Of a stretch of 64,000 nt of DNA, positions 36,159 through 49,421 are shown piece after piece. The DNA is from Mariannaea sp. PMI_226 (taxonomy: Eukaryota > Ascomycota > Sordariomycetes > Hypocreales > Nectriaceae), in NCBI GenBank assembly GCA_024336345.1, contig JANFOG010000008.1, positions 1,426,001 through 1,490,000 of the forward strand. Reading direction: 5' to 3'. The notes beneath the pieces were generated by a model. That model searched no databases and was not told the origin of the DNA. It saw only the letters and a list, made by a program, of their open reading frames with translations. Made by a program: the position numbers and the translations under genes. The first letter of the stretch is position 1. Every line of letters begins with the position of its first letter.

Positions 36159-39100
36159 ATGAACGAACAACAACCTTACTTCACCATTCACTCGAGGAGG
36201 CCGACTGAAAATTCTCGAAGGGCCGAAGTATGTTTGCGCCTGCACTGTGCTCTACTGGTTATTGAAGAAAGTCGCATCATATACTTACACGACTTATAGC
36301 CACCGAGAGGAGGAGAATTTCGTGCCAGATCTGCCACTCATGACATCAGTCGCACAAGCTTCCATGTGAAGCATATTGGTCAGTTTGCGCAAACGCTGGA
36401 AGATGTACGGGTCCCTTTCACCATATATTTCTTGATCGCACATTGACAGCTGAATAGTCTGCTACTCGGGCTTTCCCGAACCGAGGGAAATCATCTCAGA
36501 GATATAGCAAGGTTCAAGCCTTGCTCCTACACTGGAACTCAGACGACCTTTTTGTCATTCCCGAACTGGAGGACCTGGAAAAGTGTCTGAATGAGGACTA
36601 TGCCTTTAACACAGAAATTTTCGGAATTCCCTCGGAGAACTCACACTTAGAATTGATGCTCAAAGTAGCCCAGCTCATCAAAGACCATGAATCTCAAGAT
36701 ACTCTGTTCATCGTCTACTACGGAGGCCATGCTAGAATCGACGAGTCCAGGCAAAGCACCTGGTGTGCGTGAGTATAATCGTCACCTTTCAGCCCTTGGA
36801 ATAAAATGCTGAGCCCAATCCTAGAACCCGGGATGCCAACTCTCCTTGGTTACAGTAAGTTTCCGCACCTCTTCTTCCCTATCATTACCCAGTCTGACTC
36901 TGTCTAGGTGGTCCGCTATTCAAACTCTTCTGGAGCGTTCAGCGTCCGATGTCCTTATCCTGCTGGACTGCTGTGCCGGCGCTGCCAGTGCCACATTTCC
37001 AAATGGCAGCAGCATTACGGAAACTATCTCGGCATCTAGCTGGGATGCTATTGCGCCCGACCCAGGACGGTACTCATTTACCAACGCTCTCATTGAGGTC
37101 CTTCAGGAATGGCGTTTGAGAGCCTTCTCTGTTGCCATGCTCCACGCTGAGGTACTGGCTCGACTGAAACATCCTCGGCCCATTACTATCAATGGCAAAT
37201 ATTTCGAGGCTCGATCAACCCCTGTTCACTTCATGATGACAGCAAACCACAAAGCCCCGAGCATCGAACTATCTCGTCAGGGGGGAGGGGATCAGCTTCC
37301 CTCACCTGCATTGTCGCCCACATCCAGTGGCCCTATGGAGGGAGGACGGGCACCTGACTCGGGGCCAGTTGCTCGAAACGACCACATGTTCACCGAGCCA
37401 AATGAAGACACACCTCATGTCATGATATCCTTGGCCTTGGAGGATGACCAAAGATTAGACATAAATGCTTGGGAGCAATGGCTCAGCGCCTTCCCAGCAA
37501 TGGCCAAGTATGTCAAGGTCCAGGGAGTCTTCAAGAGTCACTCGACCCTTCTCCTCGTTTCTATGCCGGTCGGTATTTGGGATCTCCTCCCAGAAGATAA
37601 CGCCACCTCCTTCGTCGCCTTCATCCGCTCAAACAATCTTATGACACAAAAACAGCGCTCCCCTTCAGTACCCGTCTTTGTTCCAGCACGTCCTTATGCT
37701 AACGATAGCACTACTGCTGATTCTGCCTCGTTTGTATCTGGTGTCTCTGGAACCACTTTTACTCCCACAGAAAACACCGGCATCACAGGTCAAATGCGAG
37801 GAGCTTTCAGAGTTCCAACTTATAGCAGACCTCCCCCTGGTCCGGGCTTGAGAAGTGCACTCCCAGCTCCTCACTCTCAGTCCCCTCTGCAATCCCCATC
37901 ACTGCCTAGCTCCCCGCCACAGAGTATTGGGTCTCACCCAGTGAGGTCTATGCAGTCCTCAACATCATTGTCTTCACTACAGAGGCAACATTCTATGACA
38001 TCTAGCGGAGCTAGTGGAAATCTCGCACGACAGATGATTTTGAATCAGCAACAATCTCAGCGACGAACTACCTTTGGTGATGACGTTCCAGCACCCAAAA
38101 AATTCTCGCCCCATGTCGAGCAGCGCCTTGAGACGTACTACCAGTATGAGCCACGGCCGAACGATGGGCAGAAAGCTTTTATCGGCTCAAACCTAGGTGT
38201 AGAGCCATGGCATGTTGAGGTTTGGTTCCATCATCGCCGAGAAAAGGATGCGTTCACGCAACGCTTTGCGTCTTTGCAGATGGAGGAGAATAAACATCAG
38301 CCACTGGATTATATCCGAATGATACTGCCTGGCAATCTCAACGATCTGCTGGACATTTCGTTACTGGACCAAGTCTTGCTAATCGATTTGCGGTCGCTGA
38401 GCGAGTACCAGAGGTCACACATCAAGAACGCCATTCACTTGCGTGCCCCTCAGTCCTTCCTGCGACCGGCATCTCTGGACATGGTCGAGAGAGCCTTTGC
38501 TGATGCTCAGAGTCGAAGGATATTCTCACGCTGGCAACGCGCAAGGTGTATCGTCTTCTACGCTCGAGGCATTGAGTCTCCATCCGAATGCCCACCAGCG
38601 GAAACCATACTGGAGAAGCTATTGGCCGCCGGTTGGCAAGGGCAATGCTTCATCCTAAAGGGTCACTACCGTGAATTCAGCGACTCGTTTGGCAAACATA
38701 TTAGGAGAGCAGATGAAGAGGATTTGTCAGAAACACAACAGAAGGGAGCACAATCTCTTACTGCCGAGGAGGTATCATCTAATCAACAACAATATGCTGA
38801 GTTCCTCTCCAGGCTTGCCAAGGAAGAGCAGATTCAGTACCTAGCTACCTCAACTGGGTCCACTGAAGATCGTACGACAGCGATGCAAGAGCAAGAGAAG
38901 GAACTAGAAAAGGAGTTCCAGACCAGGTTCCCTGCCCTCTACAGGAAGACGCAGGATGTCCATGGAGGCGCTGCAATCGCGTCGGATACGGACAGCTTCG
39001 TCACAAAGGCGCAGATGGTAGAGTATCTAGACCGCGGCTTGACCAAGATTCGGGATGCCCAGGTCACATCACCACCGCCGATTGTGTACGAGCCCGGTCA

Positions 39101-39314
39101 TTCGAAACTGGCCGCTGATAGCTACTTTGATAAGACCTACTTGAATCGAGAATCTGATGAGTTTGTCGATGTAGGAAGAGGAGATGAGCAGCTGTCGGGT
39201 GACATCAGCCCGCAGCTTGCAGGGAAAGGCAAAGAAATACGGGCTGCGCCCTCACCGGATGAGATGCCGCGCAGAGGACGCGGTGGGATCTTGACTAAAG
39301 TGTTCAGGCGGTAG
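36159..39314 (+). CDS. Caspase-like (C14) protein with homeodomain-like and rhodanese-like segments (5 exons)
   Basis: Exons 36159-36227, 36300-36404, 36458-36768, 36825-36854 (30 bases) and 36908-39314 give 973 residues with every phase consistent. Residues 75-265 are a caspase-like fold of a type widespread in ascomycetes: strand and His in IVYYGGHA (His149), then VLILLDCCAGAAS with Cys194 as the likely nucleophile. Residues 340-425 hold the block usual after such domains (WLSAFPAMAKYVKVQGVF, SMPVGIWDLLP). A Ser/Pro/Gln-rich linker follows (430-565). Residues 569-625 look like a homeodomain: helix VEQRLETYY, then HVEVWFHHRREKD, matching the WF-x-N-R-R core but with His for Asn51. Residues 640-770 resemble rhodanese (VLLIDLRSLSEYQRSHIKNAIHLR), but the loop that should read YCRSG is YARGIES, so the sulfur-carrying Cys is missing. 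The C-terminus is helical and charged. Role unknown; a death or stress regulator is only a guess. Confidence 0.85.
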
Positions 39315-41575
39315 GCCACAGAGGCCAAGTAACACGGTGCGCGGTGATGGACAGTGCATCGCACACAGCAGAGTGATACGGAATACGACTTTGGGGGAGC
39401 ATTTCAAGAGTCAGCATTGACAGGTTGTGATAGTCTTCCAATTTTTGGATTGACTGAGGCGTTAGGATGGGAATGGACCGGACTGGACTGGACCATCGGA
39501 AGGTGGCTGCATGCATGATACCTTCACAAACGAGGACATGAGAAGACGGCAAGACTTGTTGGATGTCAAAGGGTCACGGGATGTGGCGTACGGAAAAATT
39601 CTTTTGCCAGCATACTTAATCTTCTGTGAATACATAGATATATTTGCATATACATATACCCACCACATGTTAAATTATTTGTGGCAGTTACGTATCGATT
39701 CCATATCAAGCACTCTGCAGATGCATGCCAAACGTGAAGTCCAAGAGAGCATATATTTTTTTCCTTTTCGGTCCTATTGCTTCTAAACCAACTGGGCGAT
39801 CTTCTTAATTCTTAGGTTGTGCTGTTGTTTCACTCTTCCTCAGTGAGACAAACCCACCCTATCTAACAAGAAAAAATAAACGGCAACGGCCTAGATAGCG
39901 CAGGTGACAATGCTGGGCAAAAGGCTGGAGCGCGTACCTCTTCATGGTGATCCTATGCAATTGCTCATACGCACGGAGCACCATTCGCCAGTTTTCTATT
40001 GGGATCTCTTCTCTTCAACGTAACGCTACGAATTGCTTTCGCCTTGATATGCATGGCGTCTCTGGCGGTGGGAACTAACGTTGCGGGTCGTGAAGAAACA
40101 GGCCCAACGAAATTCTTGTTCCTCCCCCTCTTCCAAGGAAAAGAAAACAAATGCGCAAGAAGAAAAAGGAATAAATTCAAACGAAAGAGAGAACATAGCC
40201 TACTATATTAATCACATCCTAGCAATTCCCCCCCTTTGCTATGGTATGTCGAGCAAGATGTAAAAGCACTTGGTGCTACCCTATATGGCCTATAGCTCTT
40301 ATGAATTTTGTGAAAAACACATACAACTGGAATAATTAGCTAAGTCCGCCGATCGATGGCAAGGGCATTTCGGATCAGTTTGATCCCGTGCTTTATTCGC
40401 TGTAAGGTTCGCTCCTAGTGTCAAGAGAGGCGGCACAGGTCACAGGCTTAGACACAGCGAGGACAGGGGAACGAGTGAAGGGGGAAGGGAGGGGGGTGTG
40501 AGGATGAGGTGAGGTGAGAGAGGCTTGATCGGAGATAGGGTTAAGCAAGGTCGGTATGTGCGGCGCGTGGGCAGACATGTGAGAAAGGATGAAAAGAAGG
40601 GATAACAAGAAAACAGAATGTAGAGTACAATAAAGAAAGAGAACGAGAGGCGTTGCATTTATTGCTTCTCTTTGAGGGCAGCATTCCACGTGAAGAGGCC
40701 ACGGAGAGAAATACACAAAGAAGGGGGCCAAGAACGACAGACCAAGGACAGAACGTGATGGTGATGGCGATGGCGGCATCTGCACAAGTCGACACTGCAT
40801 TGGTGATGTTGAGCAAGGCTTATGAAAGCACCTACCACAGTAGGACCAGCATAGCATGGCCTTATTTAGACTGGAAGGGCGTGGTTACTGGGGCGCTGTT
40901 AAAAAGAGCGAGAAATAGGGGAGGAGGAATGCTACGTAGTGGCGAATGCAACGCTATAGCGCCCAAGCATAACAAAGAAAAGGCCGTCGACTGCAGCAAA
41001 AAGACCCGGAGTCATCCACGAATCCCCTCTAAGCCTCTAGGCGAGGTCGAAGAAAAAGAAGGGCCCTGTCAAGTCGGTGAATGGATGCAGGAACAAGCAA
41101 AGCCCCTGGAGGGCTTTTGGTGGGGGGAGGGGGAGAAGAGAAGAGCCAGAAGAGAGAACGAACAAACGAACGAACGGAAGAGGGGTTTGACAAACGAGCA
41201 TGCCCCCCCCAATTCATCAACATACTACTACCTATGATGCTGTGCCATATTACAGGCTAGCAGAGTGCATAGGGCAATTACGCACAGCAATTCTGACATG
41301 ATGACAGCGTTAATGCGGGCGAGTCCTGTAATCAGATGAACTAGGCGAGGTCTTGGGAACTCCACCTCGCTCCAGAGAAGCGATCTGAATCATCCGATTT
41401 ATCGACGAGGATGTGAATGGTGTTGACCACTGAAGAGCAAGCTTTCATCGGGGTCGTGGTCCATTTAGGTAGCACCGGGTGGAAGGGTTAGGCTATAGTC
41501 AGGCAAACGTGGTGTATAAGTAAGAGAAAATGGGCCTTACTACGTACTGTAGTATAGTCAGTTGAACAGGGTGCC

Positions 41576-41610
41576 ATGGTATGGTATGGTATGGTATGGT
41601 ATGGTATGGC
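41576..41610. repeat. Tandem ATGGT pentamer, six perfect units plus one variant
   Basis: ATGGT is repeated head to tail six times and followed by ATGGC. Read directly. Confidence 0.92.
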
Positions 41611-42487
41611 TGAGGATAGTATACGATACGTCCTTTGCCGGCATACAGCGTTGATAATGTGATGGGCCAAAGGCACGAAAATGGCTGGTCAAAGCCAGGG
41701 ACTGCCCAAAGTGCCCTGCAATTGGTTCGTGCTTTTGTAACGAAAGAGGGAAGAGGGTAAATAAAGCAGGCTTTGCTTGGTGCATTATCTGGTCAATTCG
41801 CAATGTAGTTTCGAGACACTCTCCCCCCTCCCCCCCAGTTCACGGGACTGTTTCCGCTTGTCGAGCAATTTTGGCTAGTTCATGAGTCAAGAAGAACCTG
41901 GTAATCATGAATACTGGACTCAGGACGGGGCGCTTGGATCCAAGACTTATGAAGAGCCAGCTTCTGGCAGCACACGCATCTCAATACAGATATGAAAGAT
42001 TACCGTAATAAAAATAGAAGGAATGGCGTGTACTGGTTCCATCTCAGGGGGAAGTTTAAAGGAAGGGAGAGGGGGCCGGTTTTGATGATCAGGGGTAGCC
42101 CGTTATCCTTGTCCCTAGTTGTCTTCCTGGAGTCGTTTTGTTTTCTCCCTCTCTCTGTGTTGCTACACCAGTGAGTGTGCAGGTACTAAGTAGGAGGAGT
42201 TGAGTGGCAGCTTCTCCTCGCCTCGAGAGGCTCTGCGCATGAACTGGGGCACGAGAATGGTGTCATGCTGGTTGGTAGCGAGGACCGATGTGATGTTGAG
42301 GGTAGGAGGGCAGAGCCACAATAGACTCGGCTACGTTAGTTGGACTGGTACAGTACGGACAAGAGAGTGTACGAAGTACCGTAGCCCCCCTTTCCGCGGA
42401 CTGAGTGGTTGGAACCGTTAGTTGACAACCATGTACTCCGTACTCCATACGCCGAAAGGAGTTCTCAATGTACTATGGAATAGCTCA

Positions 42488-42520
42488 GTCGATACGTCGA
42501 TGCGTCGATGCGTCGATGCA
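42488..42520. repeat. Tandem GTCGATGC octamer, about four units
   Basis: GTCGATAC, then GTCGATGC three times, followed by AATGGGATGGGATGG. Short minisatellite in noncoding DNA. Confidence 0.88.
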
Positions 42521-45500
42521 ATGGGATGGGATGGAAACGATGTTGCCTGCCGGCCAGGGTCCACACACGGCAAGTCCGAGTTGGTTTCAGAAGACGGGAA
42601 ACAGGCATCCTTTCGACATTTTGTTAGTTGTCTATCCCAAGTTAAGCCTGACCAGGGTGCCTGTTCCCGATCGCATAGCCGGCAAAGACAGGGCCACTCT
42701 GACCAACCGGCGCCGGTGCGCCCGAAGCTTTTCGGGTCTGTCAGTTATTACTGTCAGCGTCAAAAAGATCAAAGAGAATAGGCAACATGAAAGACGACCG
42801 TGTTTACCTTTCTTTCTTTTGAATACAATAAAAAATACTTGACCAAAAAGCCATCTATCACCCTGGGTGTTTGGGCTGACCCAGCCCACTACTACACTAG
42901 CCCTATTCTCCTCCCTTCACCTTGAAAGAACCAGTTATCAGCTAGTTTGCAAGAGCCACGAGAGGACAAAGGAAAATAAAAAAGAAAAAATATCCCAAAA
43001 AGCAAAGATTCGAGACTCGAGAAGTGCCGCTAGTGCCACACCCCAGACATCAAACGGGTGTTGGTGTTCTTCCACGTAATGGTACTGTACCATGCCTCAG
43101 CCTAGTGCTCTCTTTTCTTTTTGCCCATGTTCTCTGACGAATCTGACGAGTCCGTTGAAGAGCAACATACAAGAAAAAAAAAGCAACGATTCCTCAAAGC
43201 AGGGCAAGGTAACCAACCGGTACTACCTAATCCCCTACAGTAGGAACATCTGGACGGAAAACTTGATAAGACCAGCAGGGTGACCTTGTCGTGCGACCGC
43301 CAAAAGCCAAACCGACTGCAACCTAAACCCACCCTTTCAGGCCCAGCAGCTGTCAAACTTGTCAAATCTGACAGGGCGGAGCGTACATACATACGTACAC
43401 ACATACACACATGCTCCAGGTGTATGCAGCGTCTTCTGTACGTATGATTGTGTCAAGGTGCAGCGCATGCTGGCCTCCTTCTTGGCCGCCATCGTTGACT
43501 ATGAGCTCCTATTGGAAATGGAAACTAATGTACCATCCAGGACTACGCCGCTCAGCAACCTCATTCACTAGGTATGACATCTCATTGATTCTTTGTGGCG
43601 AGGACATCCCGGCTTGCGCATTTTGCCTATTCGCTGGCTTGCCCTAATATGGCATCTGAACGAGTTGCGGTATGACACGCATACACACATACGTTTTGTA
43701 GTCGACAAACTAGACGTGAAAGGGGGAGGAGGGGGGCGAATTTCAACTTTCAAGTTGCATAACAGTGCTTAATTGGTGCGGAATATTTCGTCATCAAGGT
43801 TTGTGCTCTGTCGTGATGTGTCGTATGTAACCAAATTTCACATGAAAAGGTCCGTATTTTGCTTTTCGTTTGGCTATGTCCGTGTCCGTGTCCGATCTGA
43901 TGAGTGCAACTTCGATCATCAACTACTGCCCTGTTTCCCTGATGAGCTGTCTGCGGCGCGGGGAAGCTTGATTAGTCCAGTTAAGGTGCCTCGCGATCAG
44001 AGACATCTCCCCACCCTCTTGTCTGACCGACTGTCTGCCTGCAATTCACTGGCTTCTCAACTCCTACTCAACTTAGTATGTCATCCTGTGTGATTTTTTT
44101 CAGCTGCCATTGTCACATCTGGGTGACAGTGTCATGTTGACAGCCACGTCAACTAGCTGCGTAGGGCGTACCCTAGATTCTAGGAGTTTTTACTCAGGGA
44201 TGAGCCCAGGAAGATGATGAAATTTCGTGTAAGAAGGCACCCGCCATATCACCCCAGCCCGTTGATGAAACGGGGGGATAGACTATGGAACGGCTCCTTC
44301 TACTCAAGATGCATAGGCATCGTGAATGCAAGTCATATCCTGTTAAAGCTTCTTGAAAGGAAAAATCCAGCCTGAACAGCCGATGAACGAGGGATTGGAG
44401 TTTCGCCACTTCAAAAGACGCCAACATCGCCGCCAACACTTGTCGTAATGAACTTGGCTAATAAACACCAGCAGAGGCACTTGGTTGCTGGATCGTCGCT
44501 CAATCCCCACTGGAGAGAAAAAAGATACCCAACCCTACTAATCAGTTTCAGCGCCGGACATTTTGCCATAAGCAGCATTGGCTTGCGGGATTGACAAGGC
44601 ACCGTTTGTGCCTGTCACTTGTCCACTTTGTGGAACCCGGAAAGTTTTTAGTTGACATCGTGGACTCCCGGTGGCCCTTTGGAGGGGGTAAGATGAGAGG
44701 GCCTCAAAAACTCGAATCGTAGTAGAGAGATCAACACTTCGTAGCCTGCATGCTCCCCTTTTCACCTCTCTCCCCATGGTCGGGTTGACGAGGCTCAAAA
44801 TTCGCCTCTCTGGCAATGACACGATGCAACATCACCAGCGGTCCTGATCCATAGTCAAGATGCCAACCCATAATCCCATGACACCCTCAAATGCAGGCCA
44901 TCTAAACTGGCAGTCAACCCATTTAGGTTGGCTGCACGAAGTGAGGTTCCGAGCAAGGATGCCCCTGCATGGGGTGACAATTGTGCTTATCCCTTGTTCT
45001 TCTCTTTCAACCACTGGGGCCTTCGACAGGAGCTTTGATTGCAAGGGTTAAGTGGCAGCTATATTTCTCCCTCCCGACCCTGGTGCTCTCGGAAGCGCTC
45101 ATCGGCCCCATCGCAAGTAACATGGACCACCACCTACTTGGAACGGAAAGCCGGGCATTTTGACCGGGTCTCTTCTCGCTAGGTTCTAGATGTCAGAACC
45201 TGGGTTCTGGGGTCTCCGGAGACATGGGAGAAGGACAGCGCGGAGCTTGTCCGCACTAAGCGACGAGCTAAATCGATCTTGCTAATAAGTCCAAGGAGTA
45301 GTCTGCAGAATTGTGACAGTTTGAGGATGCGCTGTTGGCGCGAAAGGCCTTCCTCTGAAAGAGCCCACTCTCAGCAGCTTCAGGCGAGCAATGTGCCGCT
45401 GCTCTTCAGTGGGTTTGAAGGACTAGGCACTCAGGCTAGGTTTCGAATCTGACTATTTTACCTTCACTGTTCTCGGTGCGGCCGAACGGACGAGCCGCAA

Positions 45501-48500
45501 TCATGGTATGCATTGACATAGAATTCTCGTCGCTCCTGGCTCAAGGGATTTATCGCAAACCCAGCTGCATCTGAAAGTTAGTACCGGAACTGACCCAACA
45601 GAGTAGTTGTTTAACAACGGTTGCGACCCGAGTGTGCACACATGGCTGTCCCACGTTTTATGGCTATCTTGGACTTTCAAGCTCCCAGGCTTACCCATTC
45701 AGCCAGTAGTTTTTATTTTGCATGGCCACCGCTTCTTCCCGTATAACTATTTGACGGAGACGGCATCCGAGCGGTTGGATTACCACCCGTCTGAATGGGA
45801 ACCTGAAATGCTAGGCCGAACCGAATGGCCCTATGGGAAGTCTCGTGTACCGAGAGCCGCTGGCCCACGTCGCAATCAATTGAATTTCACAAAAAGTTAT
45901 GCAGCAGCCTATCGTATTAGTTTGGCAGAGCTTTGACCAAAGTGTGCCCGCAGTCACAGTCCGGTTAGGGGACGAAGACAAACGTAAGATTATCAAGCCA
46001 CTTATGGCAGTTTGAAGTCTGCCCGATGTAGAACAGAATGATCTTCACCTCGTGCAACCGAAGCACAGACTGGACGAGCTTGGAATTCTGAATGAAGGGG
46101 AAATAAACAGGCCTCGCTGTACAACTCATTGCGTGCGTTGACTTACGCTTGAGGTTGAATGTGAAGGGAGATGAACAATCACTGGTAGAAGGTTGTTTGC
46201 GCCTTCGTATATTCCACATTGTAATGAACAATTGGTCATTCAAAGTAGCTCTGCGGGTTTACGATCTCGACGGTGAACGCCATGTATTGACACCTATCAG
46301 GACCAACTTGTGCTGCACCTAAACTGACCGACACATGCAGGTCAAACCGGTGGGTGATAGTAGCATGCGCCAGATTGGCGGCAACACAAGTTGCAGTTTG
46401 CACGGCACTTTTAGTCAGTTGGGCATTGACAGCTGATAATATTGGTTCGCAAAAGTTAGGGCCACTATGGAAATGCACTGCACTTCGTGGACGTATATGA
46501 TTGCTTTTCAACATCAGGAGTCGCCACTTCTGGCTCTGAACGCACAGCTCAAACCCCACGCCTCTCACGGTGAGGGGGATCGGGCTGCATCTCTTTCCTT
46601 TTGAGAAGACCCATTGCGCTGAGAGTGAAGTGGTAATGGGGTTCTGTACTCCATTTTGACAACCCAAAACCTCCTGCCAGGCAATAAGCCTTCTCGGGAA
46701 ACCTCCAAGAGCTGCAACGAAAACTTTCTGTTCTACAAGACTCGTCAACGATCGATACCTGTTGAGGCATAGTGGATGGTGACACAGAGATGAGACGGGG
46801 GTGTCCCGCAAAATGTGTCAAAAGCCAGATCTGTTCAGTGTCAGATGGCTTGTAGGTCTTGGCCTACCAGGGCAGCCACCACAGCAAATGTGAAGAAATC
46901 GACCAGGTCAGGTCTGCGTCGCAAGCTCTCTCCTTTTCCCTTCAGCGAGCAGGCCATTTGTGGGCGAGAACCCTGTTACTGTGCCCTGTACAGTCGGCGG
47001 CGAGACCCCGGCCATCCTTTAATCGCCTATTCCTAGTCCGGTTGGGCTTGCGAGAAGCATCCCTGATCCGTCCTAATTTCTGATTTGGTTTGACAATTAA
47101 GCCGCCGGGAGGTGTAGCTCAGCATCGATATGTACAGTAATAATCGTAGAGGGACTCTCTCGCCAGACGCAAGCTTTTGGGCTCGTCTTACTCCGGCTAT
47201 CATGCTCGCCAAAGGGCCACACGTGGGGTACAACAGACGATTACCACACCAAGGCTCGCGTGGGGAATATGCACAGAAGTCCTGCATTCCGATACATGAT
47301 TTCCTGTTTGTGCAGCCTGGTCACCACGCTTCGTGTAATGCATCATGCCGTTGGTGGGCACAGCATGCTTGTGTAGTATGACAGGGGCATATCTAATATC
47401 ACAGTGTGCGCCCCAAGGGGGCTGACCGGCAAGTGGGAGGCCAAGCAAGGCGCCATTGTTGATGGGCGTTCTTGTCAACACGGGCCGTGTTGCTTGCACT
47501 TCCCCGAAAGTTAATATGCTGAAGTACCGACCAGGAGATTATCCAGAGAGCGGAGATAATACGAGGTTGTCCTTGACAGCTGTTGGCCCTAGACGAACAA
47601 GGAATCAAGTTTAAAATTTGGGCACGAGAAGTGAGCGAAGTTCCCAAACAAATAGCGTGTGAGAATAGATCCGAAAAACCTATAGCGCCTATTCTCTCCG
47701 CCCTTCTATTGTTGGTGCTTTCTGGCTTTTCGTCAAGGTATTGCTATTCAAACAGCTTGATGCATATACAGTAGGAATTAGATGAAGAAATATGCTGGTT
47801 GTGATGTGTTGTTCACCAGTGCTCTAAACTCATCATCACCAGTCGCAGTGTGACGGCTGTAAATATCATCTTGGATAAGCTATTCTTGATAGATATTATT
47901 ATGTGCTTCCATCAAGGACGGTGCTGCACACAGGGGGCAGCTGGGCGCAGGCAAAATTTATGCCATCGAGTTGGCAACAAGGCAGCCGACCGTGTAAGGG
48001 ATCCCCGAAATCTCTGCCTGCTCAAACAGCCGGCATACGGGGATAGGCTGGTTAGCATCGCTTTAGAAAGAAACTTGTCGACAGCCGCCCGGAACGGCCC
48101 AAGAAGACCAACATCAGGGATCACTAGTAACTAGCACTTTTTGGCCCTTAGCGGGCATCTTGAGTTGGATTCTCCCAGTGCTGAGACCATGATAGAGCTG
48201 ACGCCGCACTATAGTAGCTTAGGAAACGGCTTCCCATCAAGCGTACTGGAGATTGAGCAAGTCGGCCAGGATTCTGTTAGTGTTGACGTGGTGGGACACT
48301 GGTCTGAACAAGTCAGGCAAGTCTGCACAGGGATGGCTTGTAGTCTGTCCAGAAAACTAGGCAGTTGCCGGAGACCGAACGTAATGACTCTCGCCCAGAA
48401 TAATCATGCTATTGTAGAGCAGCGGCTGAGACGGTTTGGGGTACTGTATCCGTCCTCGTTCTCCGTTCTGAGCTCTGGAGTTGGTACTTTCAGATCTAGG

Positions 48501-49403
48501 TAACGCACGTCCCACCTTCACACAAGATCAGGTGCTATACTATAACCGTACCTATGTGCTTCTTGAGGTGGTGTGCTGGATTAGAGAAGGTTGTTCATCA
48601 GAGCGGTCGTACACCAGAGCTTCTTATCCAGAGGCCATATCAAGATTCAGTTGCGTAGGAAAAAATGAAGAAGAACAAGAACAAGAAATAAAAAGGGAGC
48701 AGTGGCATATGCTTGACATTGGAAGCGATGATGCACCGGTGCCAATTCTAATGCTGAAGCTGAAGATGATGACTGGGCAGATCAGTGCATTACGCCTGAT
48801 TCCTTTCAGCTAGCGGAACGGCCCTTAGTTTATCCGACGTATTGGCGCTTCAGCTCAACAGCACAGTGAGTGTCCTGTGGAGCCCGAGGCCCCATGCACA
48901 GAAGCATCTCCCGCAACCACGTCCTTTGTTCTCTGGTATGAACGTTCCAGTTTATTGAATCCTTGACGCCTCCTCCTGTGCCACACACCGCGAGCCCAGT
49001 CAAGCTCAGTCTAGTGCACTGATATAATCATCTGGAGCTTGTGGCCAGCCACGATGAAACAAACGGAATACAAGGCTAGCTATGCCAGGTTTGAGGATCT
49101 GTGAGGAGGCTACCTTACTAGAGTAAGGCTTGGCCGTTTGGGTCACTCCTGCAATCTTTCCAGCTACCAATTTGACTTCTTACAGTTATACTATGTCCGA
49201 AAACGATGCCGTTGTCAAAGCTGCAGGTCTCGAGAGCCGGAATTGCCAAGTGTTCGGCTACGGAGCATCTTTCCCAAACGTATCCCAATGTGTCAACGTC
49301 AGTTTTTGACAATGCTTTGCTGAAGCAGCCATTTAGTGGCTGTTACCCGGATACCTTGTCCGCCTCGGAGCAAACCCCATAGGGTAGGTAATGGCAGTGC
49401 GAG

Positions 49404-49421
49404 GGATCGTCGCGACGATCC
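49404..49421. repeat. Perfect 18-bp palindrome GGATCGTCGCGACGATCC
   Basis: The two 9-base halves are exact reverse complements with no spacer. Outside it, GTGC on the left and GCAC on the right also pair after a 3-base bulge. It could be a dimeric protein binding site, a cruciform or chance. Confidence 0.9.

Noticed and set aside
40653..41237. 194-residue plus-strand open frame
   Set aside because: Low-complexity charged translation of purine-rich DNA, with no family resemblance and no splice partners.
46236..46811. 191-residue minus-strand open frame in the desert
   Set aside because: No known motif, no favourable start context, and residue use looks random. Kept only as part of the desert description.
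47111..47130. tRNA A-box-like GTAGCTCAGC
   Set aside because: No B box, acceptor stem or anticodon arm at the right spacing.
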